From: Clostridiales bacterium
GTDB taxonomy: Bacteria > Bacillota > Clostridia > Christensenellales > CAG-138
Assembly (NCBI GenBank): GCA_009783775.1
Contig: WRCT01000053.1
Location: forward strand, 1 to 10,231
Direction: 5' to 3'
DNA length: 10,231 bases
The translations under genes were made by a program, and so were the position numbers. How positions within the stretch are numbered: position 1 is the first letter of the stretch; every line of letters starts with the position of its first letter. Below the pieces are notes generated by a model, which worked only from the letters and a program-made list of their open reading frames with translations, made no database searches and was not told the DNA's origin. Of the stretch, positions 1-5,564 are shown in pieces.

Positions 1-820
1 AACACTGCACAAATAGTCCATCTTTAGAACTTCCCGATAATGTGCCAATCTGCCCACTGCGGCGAACGCCCGCCCCCGCCCTACTGTTCCATATTTTCAA
101 CGGACTTCCATTCAACATCGCCCAAGCCCCCGGCCAGGGATTGGTCCCGCGTACCAGATTATGTACGTTCCGTGCGGGCACATCAAACCGCAGCCTGCCA
201 TGCTCCTTGGTAAGCAAACGGCAAACGGTCGCGTCCGCGTCGTTCTGCGGGGTACGGACCAGCTTGCCCGCAGCAAGCAGTTCCAGCGTTTCCGTCAGCG
301 TCTCCGCGCCCAAGACCGCCAGCCGCTCGGACAGCGCACCGTAGGTCTCGTCTTCCCCGATGGCCAAACGCTTTTGCAGCAGGATATCGCCTGTGTCCAT
401 GCCGATGTCCGTCTGCATGGTCGTAATGCCGGTGGCGGTTTCGCCGTTGATGATGGCCCATTGGATCGGCGACGCGCCGCGATACTTCGGCAGCAGCGAA
501 CCGTGCACATTGACCGTGCCCAGCGGGGCGATGGCAAGGTTCTCGCGGCTCAACAATTGCCCGAAGGCGGCGGTGACCATCAGCTCCGGCGCGAAAGACT
601 TCAGCGCGGCCACGCCCTCGGCGGCGCGAATCTTTTCAAATTGCAGCACGGGAATGCCTCGCGCCTCGGCCCAAACTTTGACGGGCGGCGGCGTAAGAAC
701 CGCGCGCCGGCCCACGGGCCTGTCCGGCTGGGTTACGGCAAGCAGGTCGTGTCCCGCGTCATACAGCGCGGCCAGCGAGGGCAGCGCAAATTCCGGCGTG
801 CCGAGAAAGGCGATACGCAT
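1..820 (-). CDS. fmt: Methionyl-tRNA formyltransferase, 3' end beyond window
   Basis: Transfers a formyl group from 10-formyltetrahydrofolate to Met-tRNA(fMet), making the bacterial initiator tRNA in the cytoplasm. The reading frame opens at ATG 818-820 and stays open to base 1, giving 273 visible residues of a family usually near 310, so only the C-terminal end of the tRNA-binding domain is missing. The start MRIAFLGTPEFALPSL is typical. The formyl-transfer core is intact: NVHGSLLPKYRG begins at residue 104 (N104, H106) and GMDTGD carries D142, matching the Asn-His-Asp triad of the family. The C-terminal domain starts around residue 205. Its ATG overlaps the def stop by one base (TAATG), so translation is probably coupled to def, and the def leader RNA would control both. 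No anomaly is seen apart from the window edge. Confidence 0.96.
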   Translation of the reverse strand, partial: MRIAFLGTPEFALPSLAALYDAGHDLLAVTQPDRPVGRRAVLTPPPVKVWAEARGIPVLQFEKIRAAEGVAALKSFAPELMVTAAFGQLLSRENLAIAPLGTVNVHGSLLPKYRGASPIQWAIINGETATGITTMQTDIGMDTGDILLQKRLAIGEDETYGALSERLAVLGAETLTETLELLAAGKLVRTPQNDADATVCRLLTKEHGRLRFDVPARNVHNLVRGTNPWPGAWAMLNGSPLKIWNSRAGAGVRRSGQIGTLSGSSKDGLFVQC

Positions 821-1305
821 TAGGCCTCTTCCTCGCTTTCCTCTTTCCAGTCCGGCGGCGGCTCTGTCACCAGCCGCAGGTATACCTCGCCCGCGAGGTG
901 ATCGTATTCATGGAACACGGCGCGGGCAAACAGGCCCTCGCCCTCATAACACCAAAGATCGCCGTTGCGGTCATAAGCCTCCACGACCACATGGTTGGGC
1001 CGCTCGACATAACCCGTCTCGCCCGGGAAGGACAAACAGCCCTCCATGCCGCCCTGGCAGCCGTCCGACGAAATGATGCGTGGATTGACCAGCTCATACA
1101 CGCCGTTGCCGTCCTCGACGTCGATCACCGCGACACGGCGCAGTATGCCCACCTGCGGCGCGGCCAGGCCCACGCCCTCCTTGTCGCGCATGGTGTCGAC
1201 CAGATCGTCGAGCAGCGTATGCAGTTTTGCGTCAAAGTCCGTCACGGGGCGGCACTTCTTGTGCAGGCAGGGCTCGTCCCCCGTGCGAATGGTGCGTATG
1301 GACAT
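820..1305 (-). CDS. def: Peptide deformylase
   Basis: A metal-dependent hydrolase that removes the N-terminal formyl group from nascent proteins at the ribosome. The 161-residue protein has the three family motifs: GVGLAAPQVG at 44-53, EGCLSFP at 88-94 with metal ligand C90, and HEYDHLAG at 132-139 with ligands H132 and H136 and catalytic E133. The C-terminus ends in an acidic tail (EESEEEA). The ATG start at 1303-1305 is supported by a GGGGAG Shine-Dalgarno ten bases upstream. It is the first gene of a def-fmt unit, the usual pairing since one enzyme adds and the other removes the same formyl group. It is transcribed from a promoter at 1507-1535 through a long structured leader; the priA gene often found before def is absent here. 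Confidence 0.97.
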   Translation of the reverse strand: MSIRTIRTGDEPCLHKKCRPVTDFDAKLHTLLDDLVDTMRDKEGVGLAAPQVGILRRVAVIDVEDGNGVYELVNPRIISSDGCQGGMEGCLSFPGETGYVERPNHVVVEAYDRNGDLWCYEGEGLFARAVFHEYDHLAGEVYLRLVTEPPPDWKEESEEEA

Positions 1306-1312
1306 TTTTTAT

Positions 1313-1475
1313 ATACTCCCCTCTCATTAAAATATTGAGGTCTTTGCAATCTATTTCCCGCCTGGCTGTGTCGCTGTCGTTCGGCGTAGGCTTCCGGCTA
1401 CGCCGAACTCCCGCTTCGTGCCAGACGAAAAATATCTTCGCAAATCCAATCAATATTTTAATGAACGGGCAGTAT
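1313..1475 (-). ncRNA. Structured leader RNA element, copy 1 (def-fmt leader)
   Basis: This 163-nt element lies in the 5' leader of def and aligns without gaps to 5565-5727 in the rplS leader, at about 116 identical positions. Its predicted fold, read on the minus strand, has a closing stem of 1313-1321 with 1467-1475, continued by a perfect 14-bp stem (CATTAAAATATTGA, 1325-1338 with 1450-1463). Further in are a short TTTGCG stem, a 15-bp stem (1420-1434 with 1352-1366, three G.U pairs), and an 11-bp apical hairpin (1379-1389 with 1398-1408) closing the loop CCGGAAGC. Conserved unpaired blocks are ACGAAGC, GCGACAC and AAAGAC. Stem pairs covary with copy 2, which supports function as RNA. It may control translation of def and fmt. 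Alternatively it is a palindromic mobile repeat, but no target-site duplication is visible. Confidence 0.8.
1316..1321 (-). promoter_or_regulatory. Shine-Dalgarno of def, inside the leader's closing stem
   Basis: On the minus strand this reads GGGGAG, ten bases before the def ATG. The same bases form the 3' arm of the terminal stem of the leader element (arm 1313-1321, partner 1467-1475). When the stem is closed the ribosome site would be paired. Regulation by occlusion is an inference from the pairing. Confidence 0.7.
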
Positions 1476-1484
1476 GAACTGCCC
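1467..1484 (-). promoter_or_regulatory. Upstream hairpin competing with the leader's closing stem
   Basis: A perfect 7-bp hairpin on the minus strand, GGGCAGT-TCAT-ACTGCCC. Its 3' arm (1467-1473) is the same segment that forms the 5' arm of the leader element's terminal stem, which otherwise pairs with the def Shine-Dalgarno region. The two pairings exclude each other, so this could act as an anti-sequestering arm. It has no U-tract and is not a terminator. Confidence 0.55.
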
Positions 1485-1506
1485 TTTCAATAATACTGTA
1501 CTCAAT

Positions 1507-1535
1507 ATTATACGCATCCTCTTGCCAAATGTAAA
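1507..1535 (-). promoter_or_regulatory. Sigma-70-type promoter for the def-fmt leader
   Basis: Minus-strand -35 TTTACA (1530-1535), 17-bp spacer and perfect -10 TATAAT (1507-1512). Transcription would start near 1500, giving a leader of about 195 nt before def. It interleaves with the plus-strand promoter at 1522-1550. Confidence 0.75.
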
Positions 1536-1550
1536 CAACAAGCGTAGAAT
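1522..1550 (+). promoter_or_regulatory. Sigma-70-type promoter for the HTH/LiaF-like gene
   Basis: Plus-strand -35 TTGCCA (1522-1527), 17-bp spacer and -10 TAGAAT (1545-1550). Each -35 box lies in the spacer of the opposing promoter. The two -10 regions form an imperfect inverted repeat: ATTATACGC at 1507-1515 and GCGTAGAAT at 1542-1550, 8 of 9 matching. The leader that follows, to 1686, holds a GGTTGA/TCAACC hairpin at about 1567-1585 and nothing else I recognise. Confidence 0.55.
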
Positions 1551-1686
1551 AAGACCATTCCACCATTGGTTGAGGACGGGTCAACCGTGGGTTGAGAGGA
1601 AAATCCTGACTATCCAAATGGTGTATAGCGCAACCGGAGGTTTTATGACAAGCTGGGGACATCGAAAAACGAGGAGGAAAGAAAAC

Positions 1687-2676
1687 ATGGAAAAACAAGA
1701 ACAAGCCACCATGGGAAAGCGCATTGCGGCGCTGCGCAAGATCAAGGGTTTCACGCAGGAGCAGCTGGCCGAAAAGGTCGGGGTCTCCGCACAGGCCGTA
1801 TCCAAATGGGAGAATGACATCTCCAGTCCGGACATCTCCGCGATCCCGCTGCTGGCGGCCACGCTGGGCGTGTCCACAGACGAGCTTTTGGGCACCAAAC
1901 CCGTCGAGCCGCGCGTGGTCGTGGTCGACCCCGAGGGCAAGACCAAGCAGGAGGGCGAGTTTGTCGTGAATGTCAGCAAGGGCAAGCTGGACGCCGTGGT
2001 GAACGGGCTGCTGATCATTGCCTTCGCCGTCCTGTATATGATCGGTATGGACACCTTCTTAAAAGATGTCAGCTTTTGGAACCTGCTCTGGCCGGTGGCC
2101 ATCATACTCTGCGGCGTCAGCTGGACGCTGCACTGGATCTCGCCCCTGTCGGTCGCGGTGATCGGCCTGGGCGGATTCTTCTTCGCGCGCAACGCGGGCT
2201 GGGTCGCCGGATTCGAGTGGAACTATGTCTGGCCGATCCTTTTGGTCCTGGTCGGGCTGTCCATCATCACGGGCATTCTGTTCAAGTCCTACCGTTTCCG
2301 CTGGAACAAGAACAAAAATTGCCGCTCCACGTTCACGGACGCGGAGGGTTATGTGCGCGCGGACAGCTCGTTTTCGGGCGAAAAGCGTCAGATGGTCAGC
2401 GAAGTCTTTCGCGGCGGGGATATCGATGTCAGCTTCGGCAGCATGGAACTGGACCTGACGGGCTGCAAGTCCTTTGCCGAGGATTGCGTGCTCAAGGTCG
2501 ATGTCAGTTTCGGCAACCTGGAGCTCTTTTTGCCGCGTTCGGTGCAGCTGGTGCGCGGCGTGGACAACAGCTTCGCCGCCTGCAACGTGCATGGCGCACC
2601 CGACGCCGACGCGACCGCCAAGCTCTATCTCAAGGGCGACGTCAGTTTTGGCAGTATTGAAGTGAGGTATAGATAA
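1687..2676 (+). CDS. Membrane-anchored Xre-family regulator with LiaF-like C-terminus
   Basis: A 329-residue fusion. Residues 9-69 form an Xre/Cro-type helix-turn-helix (GFTQEQLAEKVGVSAQAVSKWE is the recognition region). About four hydrophobic segments follow at 103-122, 130-150, 152-176 and 180-199. The C-terminal region, 228-329, has three DVSFG motifs (247-251, 272-276, 318-322) in short beta-strand repeats, as in the LiaF/DUF2154 cell-wall-stress domain. The likely role is a transcription factor tethered to the membrane that senses envelope stress; this is inferred from architecture. The ATG at 1687 has GAGGAGG nine bases upstream. An in-frame ATG at 1645 (CGGAGG only four bases away) would add 14 residues. 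An in-frame extension to 1474 crosses the promoter and is rejected. The gene diverges from def-fmt and may regulate itself or its neighbour. Confidence 0.85.
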   Translation: MEKQEQATMGKRIAALRKIKGFTQEQLAEKVGVSAQAVSKWENDISSPDISAIPLLAATLGVSTDELLGTKPVEPRVVVVDPEGKTKQEGEFVVNVSKGKLDAVVNGLLIIAFAVLYMIGMDTFLKDVSFWNLLWPVAIILCGVSWTLHWISPLSVAVIGLGGFFFARNAGWVAGFEWNYVWPILLVLVGLSIITGILFKSYRFRWNKNKNCRSTFTDAEGYVRADSSFSGEKRQMVSEVFRGGDIDVSFGSMELDLTGCKSFAEDCVLKVDVSFGNLELFLPRSVQLVRGVDNSFAACNVHGAPDADATAKLYLKGDVSFGSIEVRYR

Positions 2677-2680
2677 ACAG

Positions 2681-2721
2681 AAAAGCCGTCGCGGACTATG
2701 CTTTGCACAATCCGCGACGGC
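2681..2721 (-). terminator. Rho-independent terminator of tRNA-Leu
   Basis: A perfect 11-bp stem, GCCGTCGCGGA (2685-2695) with TCCGCGACGGC (2711-2721). On the minus strand it is followed by TTTTCTGTTT. It begins five bases past the tRNA CCA end. It also lies just after the plus-strand HTH/LiaF gene, but on that strand no U-tract follows, so termination there is doubtful. Confidence 0.85.
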
Positions 2722-2725
2722 CCAA

Positions 2726-2809
2726 TGGTGCGGCAAATGGGACTTGAACCCATACGCTCGTCGCACACGCACCTCAAGCGTGCCTGTCTGCCAATTCCAG
2801 CACTGCCGC
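2726..2809 (-). tRNA. tRNA-Leu (anticodon GAG)
   Basis: Read on the minus strand it starts GCGGCAG and ends TTGCCGC-A-CCA, a 7-bp acceptor stem with one G.U pair, discriminator A and an encoded CCA (2726-2728). The anticodon stem is CACGC/GCGTG around the loop TTGAGGT, placing GAG at 2773-2775, which reads CUC and CUU leucine codons. The T-arm is ATGGG-TTCAAGT-CCCAT. A long variable arm (TGCG-ACGAG-CGTA) marks it as class II, as expected for leucine. It stands alone with its own promoter and terminator. Confidence 0.97.
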
Positions 2810-2842
2810 GCAAGCATTAGTATACCAGCAGTGCGGCAAATG
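2728..2842. repeat. 12-bp direct repeat flanking tRNA-Leu
   Basis: GTGCGGCAAATG occurs at 2728-2739, inside the 3' part of the tRNA gene, and again at 2831-2842, overlapping the tRNA promoter. The copies are 103 bp apart. This could be the remnant of a duplicated tRNA end or of a site-specific integration event, or it could be chance. Confidence 0.5.
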
Positions 2843-2846
2843 TCAA
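2819..2846 (-). promoter_or_regulatory. Promoter of tRNA-Leu
   Basis: Minus-strand -35 TTGACA (2841-2846), 16-bp spacer and -10 TATACT (2819-2824). It predicts a start around 2812, only a few bases before the mature tRNA 5' end at 2809, so the 5' leader would be very short. Confidence 0.75.
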
Positions 2847-2878
2847 GAACGAATTGACAATCAAATATATCAAACAAT

Positions 2879-3424
2879 ATGATGAAAAGTACAATCAAAA
2901 CTGAACGATTGATTTTAAGGCCGCTGACATTGGACGACGCCGAAACGGCTTTTTATGGCTGGACGGGCGACGCGGAGGTGGCAGAGTGGGTCAGTTGGCT
3001 GCCGCATCATTCCATTGAGGATGCAATCGCGTGGCTGGAGGAAATTGAATGGAAATGGGACGAAAACGGAAACCTTCTGCCGATGGAGAACTACATCTGG
3101 GGTTTTGTGTTGAAGGAGACCAATGAGCTCTTTGGCTCCGGCGGGCTGATTTGGGAAGAGGATTGGCAGCTATTCCAGGTCGGCTATAACATCAAAAAGA
3201 CACACTGGAACCGCGGATATACCACCGAGGCCATGCGCGCGATACTTGCTTTTGCCAAGGAAGAGCTTGGCTTGAAAAAGATCGCGGGCGGCCATGCGAA
3301 GGCAAACCTCGCCTCGGCGAAGGTGCTGGAAAAGCTGGGCTTTGTCTATGACCGGGACGATCTCGTGCCCCATGTGGACGGCAGCCGTTTCTTTGACAGC
3401 TGCGAATATTATTTGGAATTATAA
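2879..3424 (+). CDS. GNAT-family N-acetyltransferase, RimJ/RimL type
   Basis: A 181-residue cytoplasmic acetyltransferase that uses acetyl-CoA; the substrate is unknown. The N-terminus, TIKTERLILRPLTLDDA at 5-21, is typical of the RimJ/RimL-like subgroup (acetyltransferase 3 fold). The acetyl-CoA loop region is HWNRGYTTEAMRA at 109-121, followed by the conserved helix with N143, A145, S146 and KVLEKLGF at 148-155. The length is normal. Two adjacent ATG codons (2879, 2882) are the only sensible starts, but neither has a recognisable Shine-Dalgarno. A TTGACA-18-TATGAT promoter-like pair places its -10 over these ATGs, so the start signals are unclear. The next gene begins one base after its stop, suggesting a two-gene unit. 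Family members acetylate ribosomal proteins, antibiotics or small molecules; nothing here decides which. Confidence 0.9.
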   Translation: MMKSTIKTERLILRPLTLDDAETAFYGWTGDAEVAEWVSWLPHHSIEDAIAWLEEIEWKWDENGNLLPMENYIWGFVLKETNELFGSGGLIWEEDWQLFQVGYNIKKTHWNRGYTTEAMRAILAFAKEELGLKKIAGGHAKANLASAKVLEKLGFVYDRDDLVPHVDGSRFFDSCEYYLEL

Positions 3425-3425
3425 G

Positions 3426-3704
3426 ATGAAAGAAAAAGTCTACGCCTACGACGCGATCATTCAGCCCGCCGACAGGGGCGGGGCCTATGTTGCCTTTCCC
3501 TATGATATTCGGACCGAGTTCGGCAAGGGGCGGGTGAAAGTGCACGCCACCTTTGACGGCGTGCCCTATGACGGCAGCATTGTCAATATGGGGGTCAAGA
3601 ACCCAAACGGCTCCATCTGCTACATCATCGGCATCCGCAAGGACATTCGCGCCAAAATCGGCAAGCAGCCCGGCGACACGGTGCGGGTGACAATACAAGG
3701 CTAG
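3426..3704 (+). CDS. DUF1905 domain protein
   Basis: A 92-residue protein that looks like a single complete DUF1905 domain, a small beta-barrel fold of unknown function. Typical features are AYVAFPYDIRTEFGKGRVKV at 20-39, ATFDGVPYDGSI at 41-52, and the C-terminal IGIRKDIRAKIGKQPGDTV at 68-86. The ATG lies one base after the TAA of the acetyltransferase (TAAGATG), and no strong ribosome site is seen, so translational coupling is likely. A longer in-frame reading from 3294 lies within the acetyltransferase gene and gives arginine-rich nonsense, so it is rejected. The gene ends directly at a terminator. Its role relative to the acetyltransferase is unknown. Confidence 0.88.
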   Translation: MKEKVYAYDAIIQPADRGGAYVAFPYDIRTEFGKGRVKVHATFDGVPYDGSIVNMGVKNPNGSICYIIGIRKDIRAKIGKQPGDTVRVTIQG

Positions 3705-3740
3705 AAAAAAACCCGCGGCAGCGGGCTTTTGTGCTTTTTG
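3705..3740. terminator. Bidirectional terminator between convergent genes
   Basis: A 5-bp GC stem, CCCGC-GGCA-GCGGG (3712-3725), flanked by A7 on the left and CTTTTGTGCTTTTTG on the right, so a U-tract follows the stem on either strand. It serves the DUF1905 gene (plus) and the dockerin gene (minus), which converge here. Confidence 0.75.
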
Positions 3741-3760
3741 TTCGCGCCTTTCGCGGTTTA

Positions 3761-5383
3761 TTACACATAAATCAGCTTACTTTCCAGCTCCACCAGCCAG
3801 CGCAGGATACGGGCCGCGTCCGCCGCGGAGGGCATTTCGCCGCCGGTGAGCATGGCGTTGGCAATACCCTGCAGGGAGAGCGGGCTCAGATCGACCAGCC
3901 AGCGTAGGATCGCCGCCGCGTCGGCCGCGTTGACCACACCGTTGCAGTTGGCGTCGCCGGGCATGGTCGCCGGGCGCAGAGCGGTTCTGACCGCCAGGGG
4001 TTCGCTCGCCGGGCTTGCGAGGTGGTTTTCGTCTTCGGCCACGCGGGCAAAGATATAGTACAGCGTGAACTCGTCCAGCCCATCAAAGGTCGGATCTGCC
4101 TGCCAGCCATCTGCGGGGGCCGTGTCGGTCGTGCTGATGGTGAACTCCACACCGGAGACTGCGGCTACGGTGATGCTGTTTGTCGTTTTGCTGTCCAGGG
4201 TGGGCGCGTTTGGCGCCGTGCCGCGCGCCGCCTTGCCCACAATGATTTTTATCGGCGTTACGCACTCGGGTGAGTCGTTATAGTTGCTGTCGCCCAAGCG
4301 TTTCACATAGATCAGTGCCTCGCCCGCGCCGACAATCGTGGCCCCGCCGGGCACGGTTAGCATAATCACATCGGTATTGTCGCTGCGGTAGCTGTAGGCG
4401 CCCGTACTCTCGCCGCCCGAAACAGCGGGCAGGCCAAAGGATAACTCTTCGTAGGTCTTTCCAATGTCTTCTGTATTCGCGAAAACCGGGGCAGTTTGCG
4501 CGCCCTTGGCTACATTGTAGTCCTCGACGTCCGCGGCGCTTGCCGCGTTGTTATAGGCATCCCCCGCATAGGACGCGCCGAAGGCATAGCCGTCGACGTT
4601 GGGGTTGGTGAGGGTATAGCCTGCCACGCCGGAGGCGTCGGTCACGGCGGTTTGCGTTTCGCCGTCAACGGTGAAGGTGATCGTCTTGCCCTCGTTGTCG
4701 GGATAGGTGTCCGACAGGGTCGCGGTAAGCGTTACATTGCCCGGATAGGTCTGCCCTGTTTCGGGTGAAACCGACAACGTCAGCGTCGGGCTTGCCTTGG
4801 CCGTGGTGAAACTGTAACCGCTGTCCGCTGCCGCCACATTGCCCGCGGGATCCGCAAAGCCGCTTATGTTTAGGGTATAGGTCGTGCCCGAGGCTAACTT
4901 GCCCGAGGTGATGGGCCAGGTGACGACCGTATCGCCGTCGCTCCACACGGGCGCGCCGAAGGTCAGCCCATCGCAGGTGAAGGCGCCCTCGCCCGTGTCC
5001 ATGACCTTGTTGAAGGTAAGGACAACGGCGTCTGTATTGACGTCGACTTCCGTGCCTGTCGGCATAACGCTTTCGACCGTGGGCAGGACATGAATCACCT
5101 CGCCGCCTATGATGGTGATGGTGGGTGCGATATAGCCGTAGTTGATGATTGTCCCGTTGTTGATGATGGTGCCGATACCGATGATCTGACCGTAGTTGGT
5201 CAGCGTCACACCCTCCAAAATTTCAACGGTGGCGCCGCCGCCAAAATCAAGAATGCCGCCGTCGCTGATGGTCACGTCGGCTTGGAATTCCACGTCCGCC
5301 TCTGCCAGTCCGGCTGCGGGCAGCAGCGTCAGCGTCAAAGCGAGCGCCATCACCAGTGCCAAAAACCTTCTCGTTGTTTTCAT
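3761..5383 (-). CDS. Secreted multidomain protein with Ig-like domains and C-terminal dockerin
   Basis: About 540 residues, exported by a signal peptide (basic MKTTRR, hydrophobic core, cleavage near AGLA-EA, residue 29). In order come: an Asn/Gly/Ile-rich strand-repeat region (about 35-100, with NYGQIIG, NNGTIINYG); a Big_5/SbsA-like Ig domain (about 101-195); a second Ig-like domain (about 198-292); a repeat-like beta domain (about 296-385); a fibronectin-like segment (about 392-468); and a type I dockerin (about 477-534). The first dockerin repeat has a good calcium loop, DANCNGVVNAAD. The second (NAMLTGGEMPSAAD) keeps AADAARILRWLV but has lost most calcium ligands. No catalytic domain is recognised, so a structural or binding role on the cell surface or in a cohesin-linked complex is inferred. 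ATG 5383 has GGAGGG eight bases upstream; GTG 5386 is possible. Residue numbers count from the GTG. Confidence 0.85.
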   Translation of the reverse strand: MKTTRRFLALVMALALTLTLLPAAGLAEADVEFQADVTISDGGILDFGGGATVEILEGVTLTNYGQIIGIGTIINNGTIINYGYIAPTITIIGGEVIHVLPTVESVMPTGTEVDVNTDAVVLTFNKVMDTGEGAFTCDGLTFGAPVWSDGDTVVTWPITSGKLASGTTYTLNISGFADPAGNVAAADSGYSFTTAKASPTLTLSVSPETGQTYPGNVTLTATLSDTYPDNEGKTITFTVDGETQTAVTDASGVAGYTLTNPNVDGYAFGASYAGDAYNNAASAADVEDYNVAKGAQTAPVFANTEDIGKTYEELSFGLPAVSGGESTGAYSYRSDNTDVIMLTVPGGATIVGAGEALIYVKRLGDSNYNDSPECVTPIKIIVGKAARGTAPNAPTLDSKTTNSITVAAVSGVEFTISTTDTAPADGWQADPTFDGLDEFTLYYIFARVAEDENHLASPASEPLAVRTALRPATMPGDANCNGVVNAADAAAILRWLVDLSPLSLQGIANAMLTGGEMPSAADAARILRWLVELESKLIYV

Positions 5384-5422
5384 CACTTTCGCCCTCCGTT
5401 ACTATCCTATTATCTCATCTAT

Positions 5423-5451
5423 ATCATACTCCTCGCCGGAGCGGAAAACAA
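5423..5451 (-). promoter_or_regulatory. Putative promoter of the dockerin gene
   Basis: Minus-strand -35 TTGTTT (5446-5451), 17-bp spacer and -10 TATGAT (5423-5428), about 40 bases before the start codon. It diverges from the rplS leader promoter without overlapping it. Confidence 0.5.
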
Positions 5452-5478
5452 GGGTTTTATCACGACCGAAATTTAGTC

Positions 5479-5507
5479 TTGCATTCCATAAATCCTCATG
5501 TTATAAT
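5479..5507 (+). promoter_or_regulatory. Promoter of the rplS leader
   Basis: -35 TTGCAT (5479-5484), 17-bp spacer and perfect -10 TATAAT (5502-5507). The start near 5514 gives a 5' leader of about 240 nt before rplS, containing the structured element. Confidence 0.75.
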
Positions 5508-5564
5508 GCGCTTTGTGGCAATGGGCGGTCCTCTGTACGATGTAGTATGAACGTTCAAGATCAC

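Noticed and set aside
161..823. Long plus-strand frame opposite fmt
   Set aside because: Antisense shadow of a GC-rich gene; fmt on the minus strand has full catalytic motifs and this frame gives an Arg/Gln-rich product with no motif.
898..1338. Plus-strand frame opposite def
   Set aside because: Antisense shadow; def carries all three metal-site motifs, and this frame has no ribosome site.
1313..1475. Leader element as an IS-derived miniature transposon
   Set aside because: Not excluded, but flanks show no target-site duplication, both copies share orientation and promoter-gene placement, and stems covary; kept as an alternative.
1474..1686. N-terminal extension of the HTH/LiaF gene to an ATG at 1474
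   Set aside because: It would be translated through both divergent promoters and upstream of the predicted transcription start; the start at 1687 has a strong Shine-Dalgarno.
2059..2898. 279-codon minus-strand frame
   Set aside because: It runs across the tRNA gene and opposite the HTH/LiaF gene; no recognisable domain.
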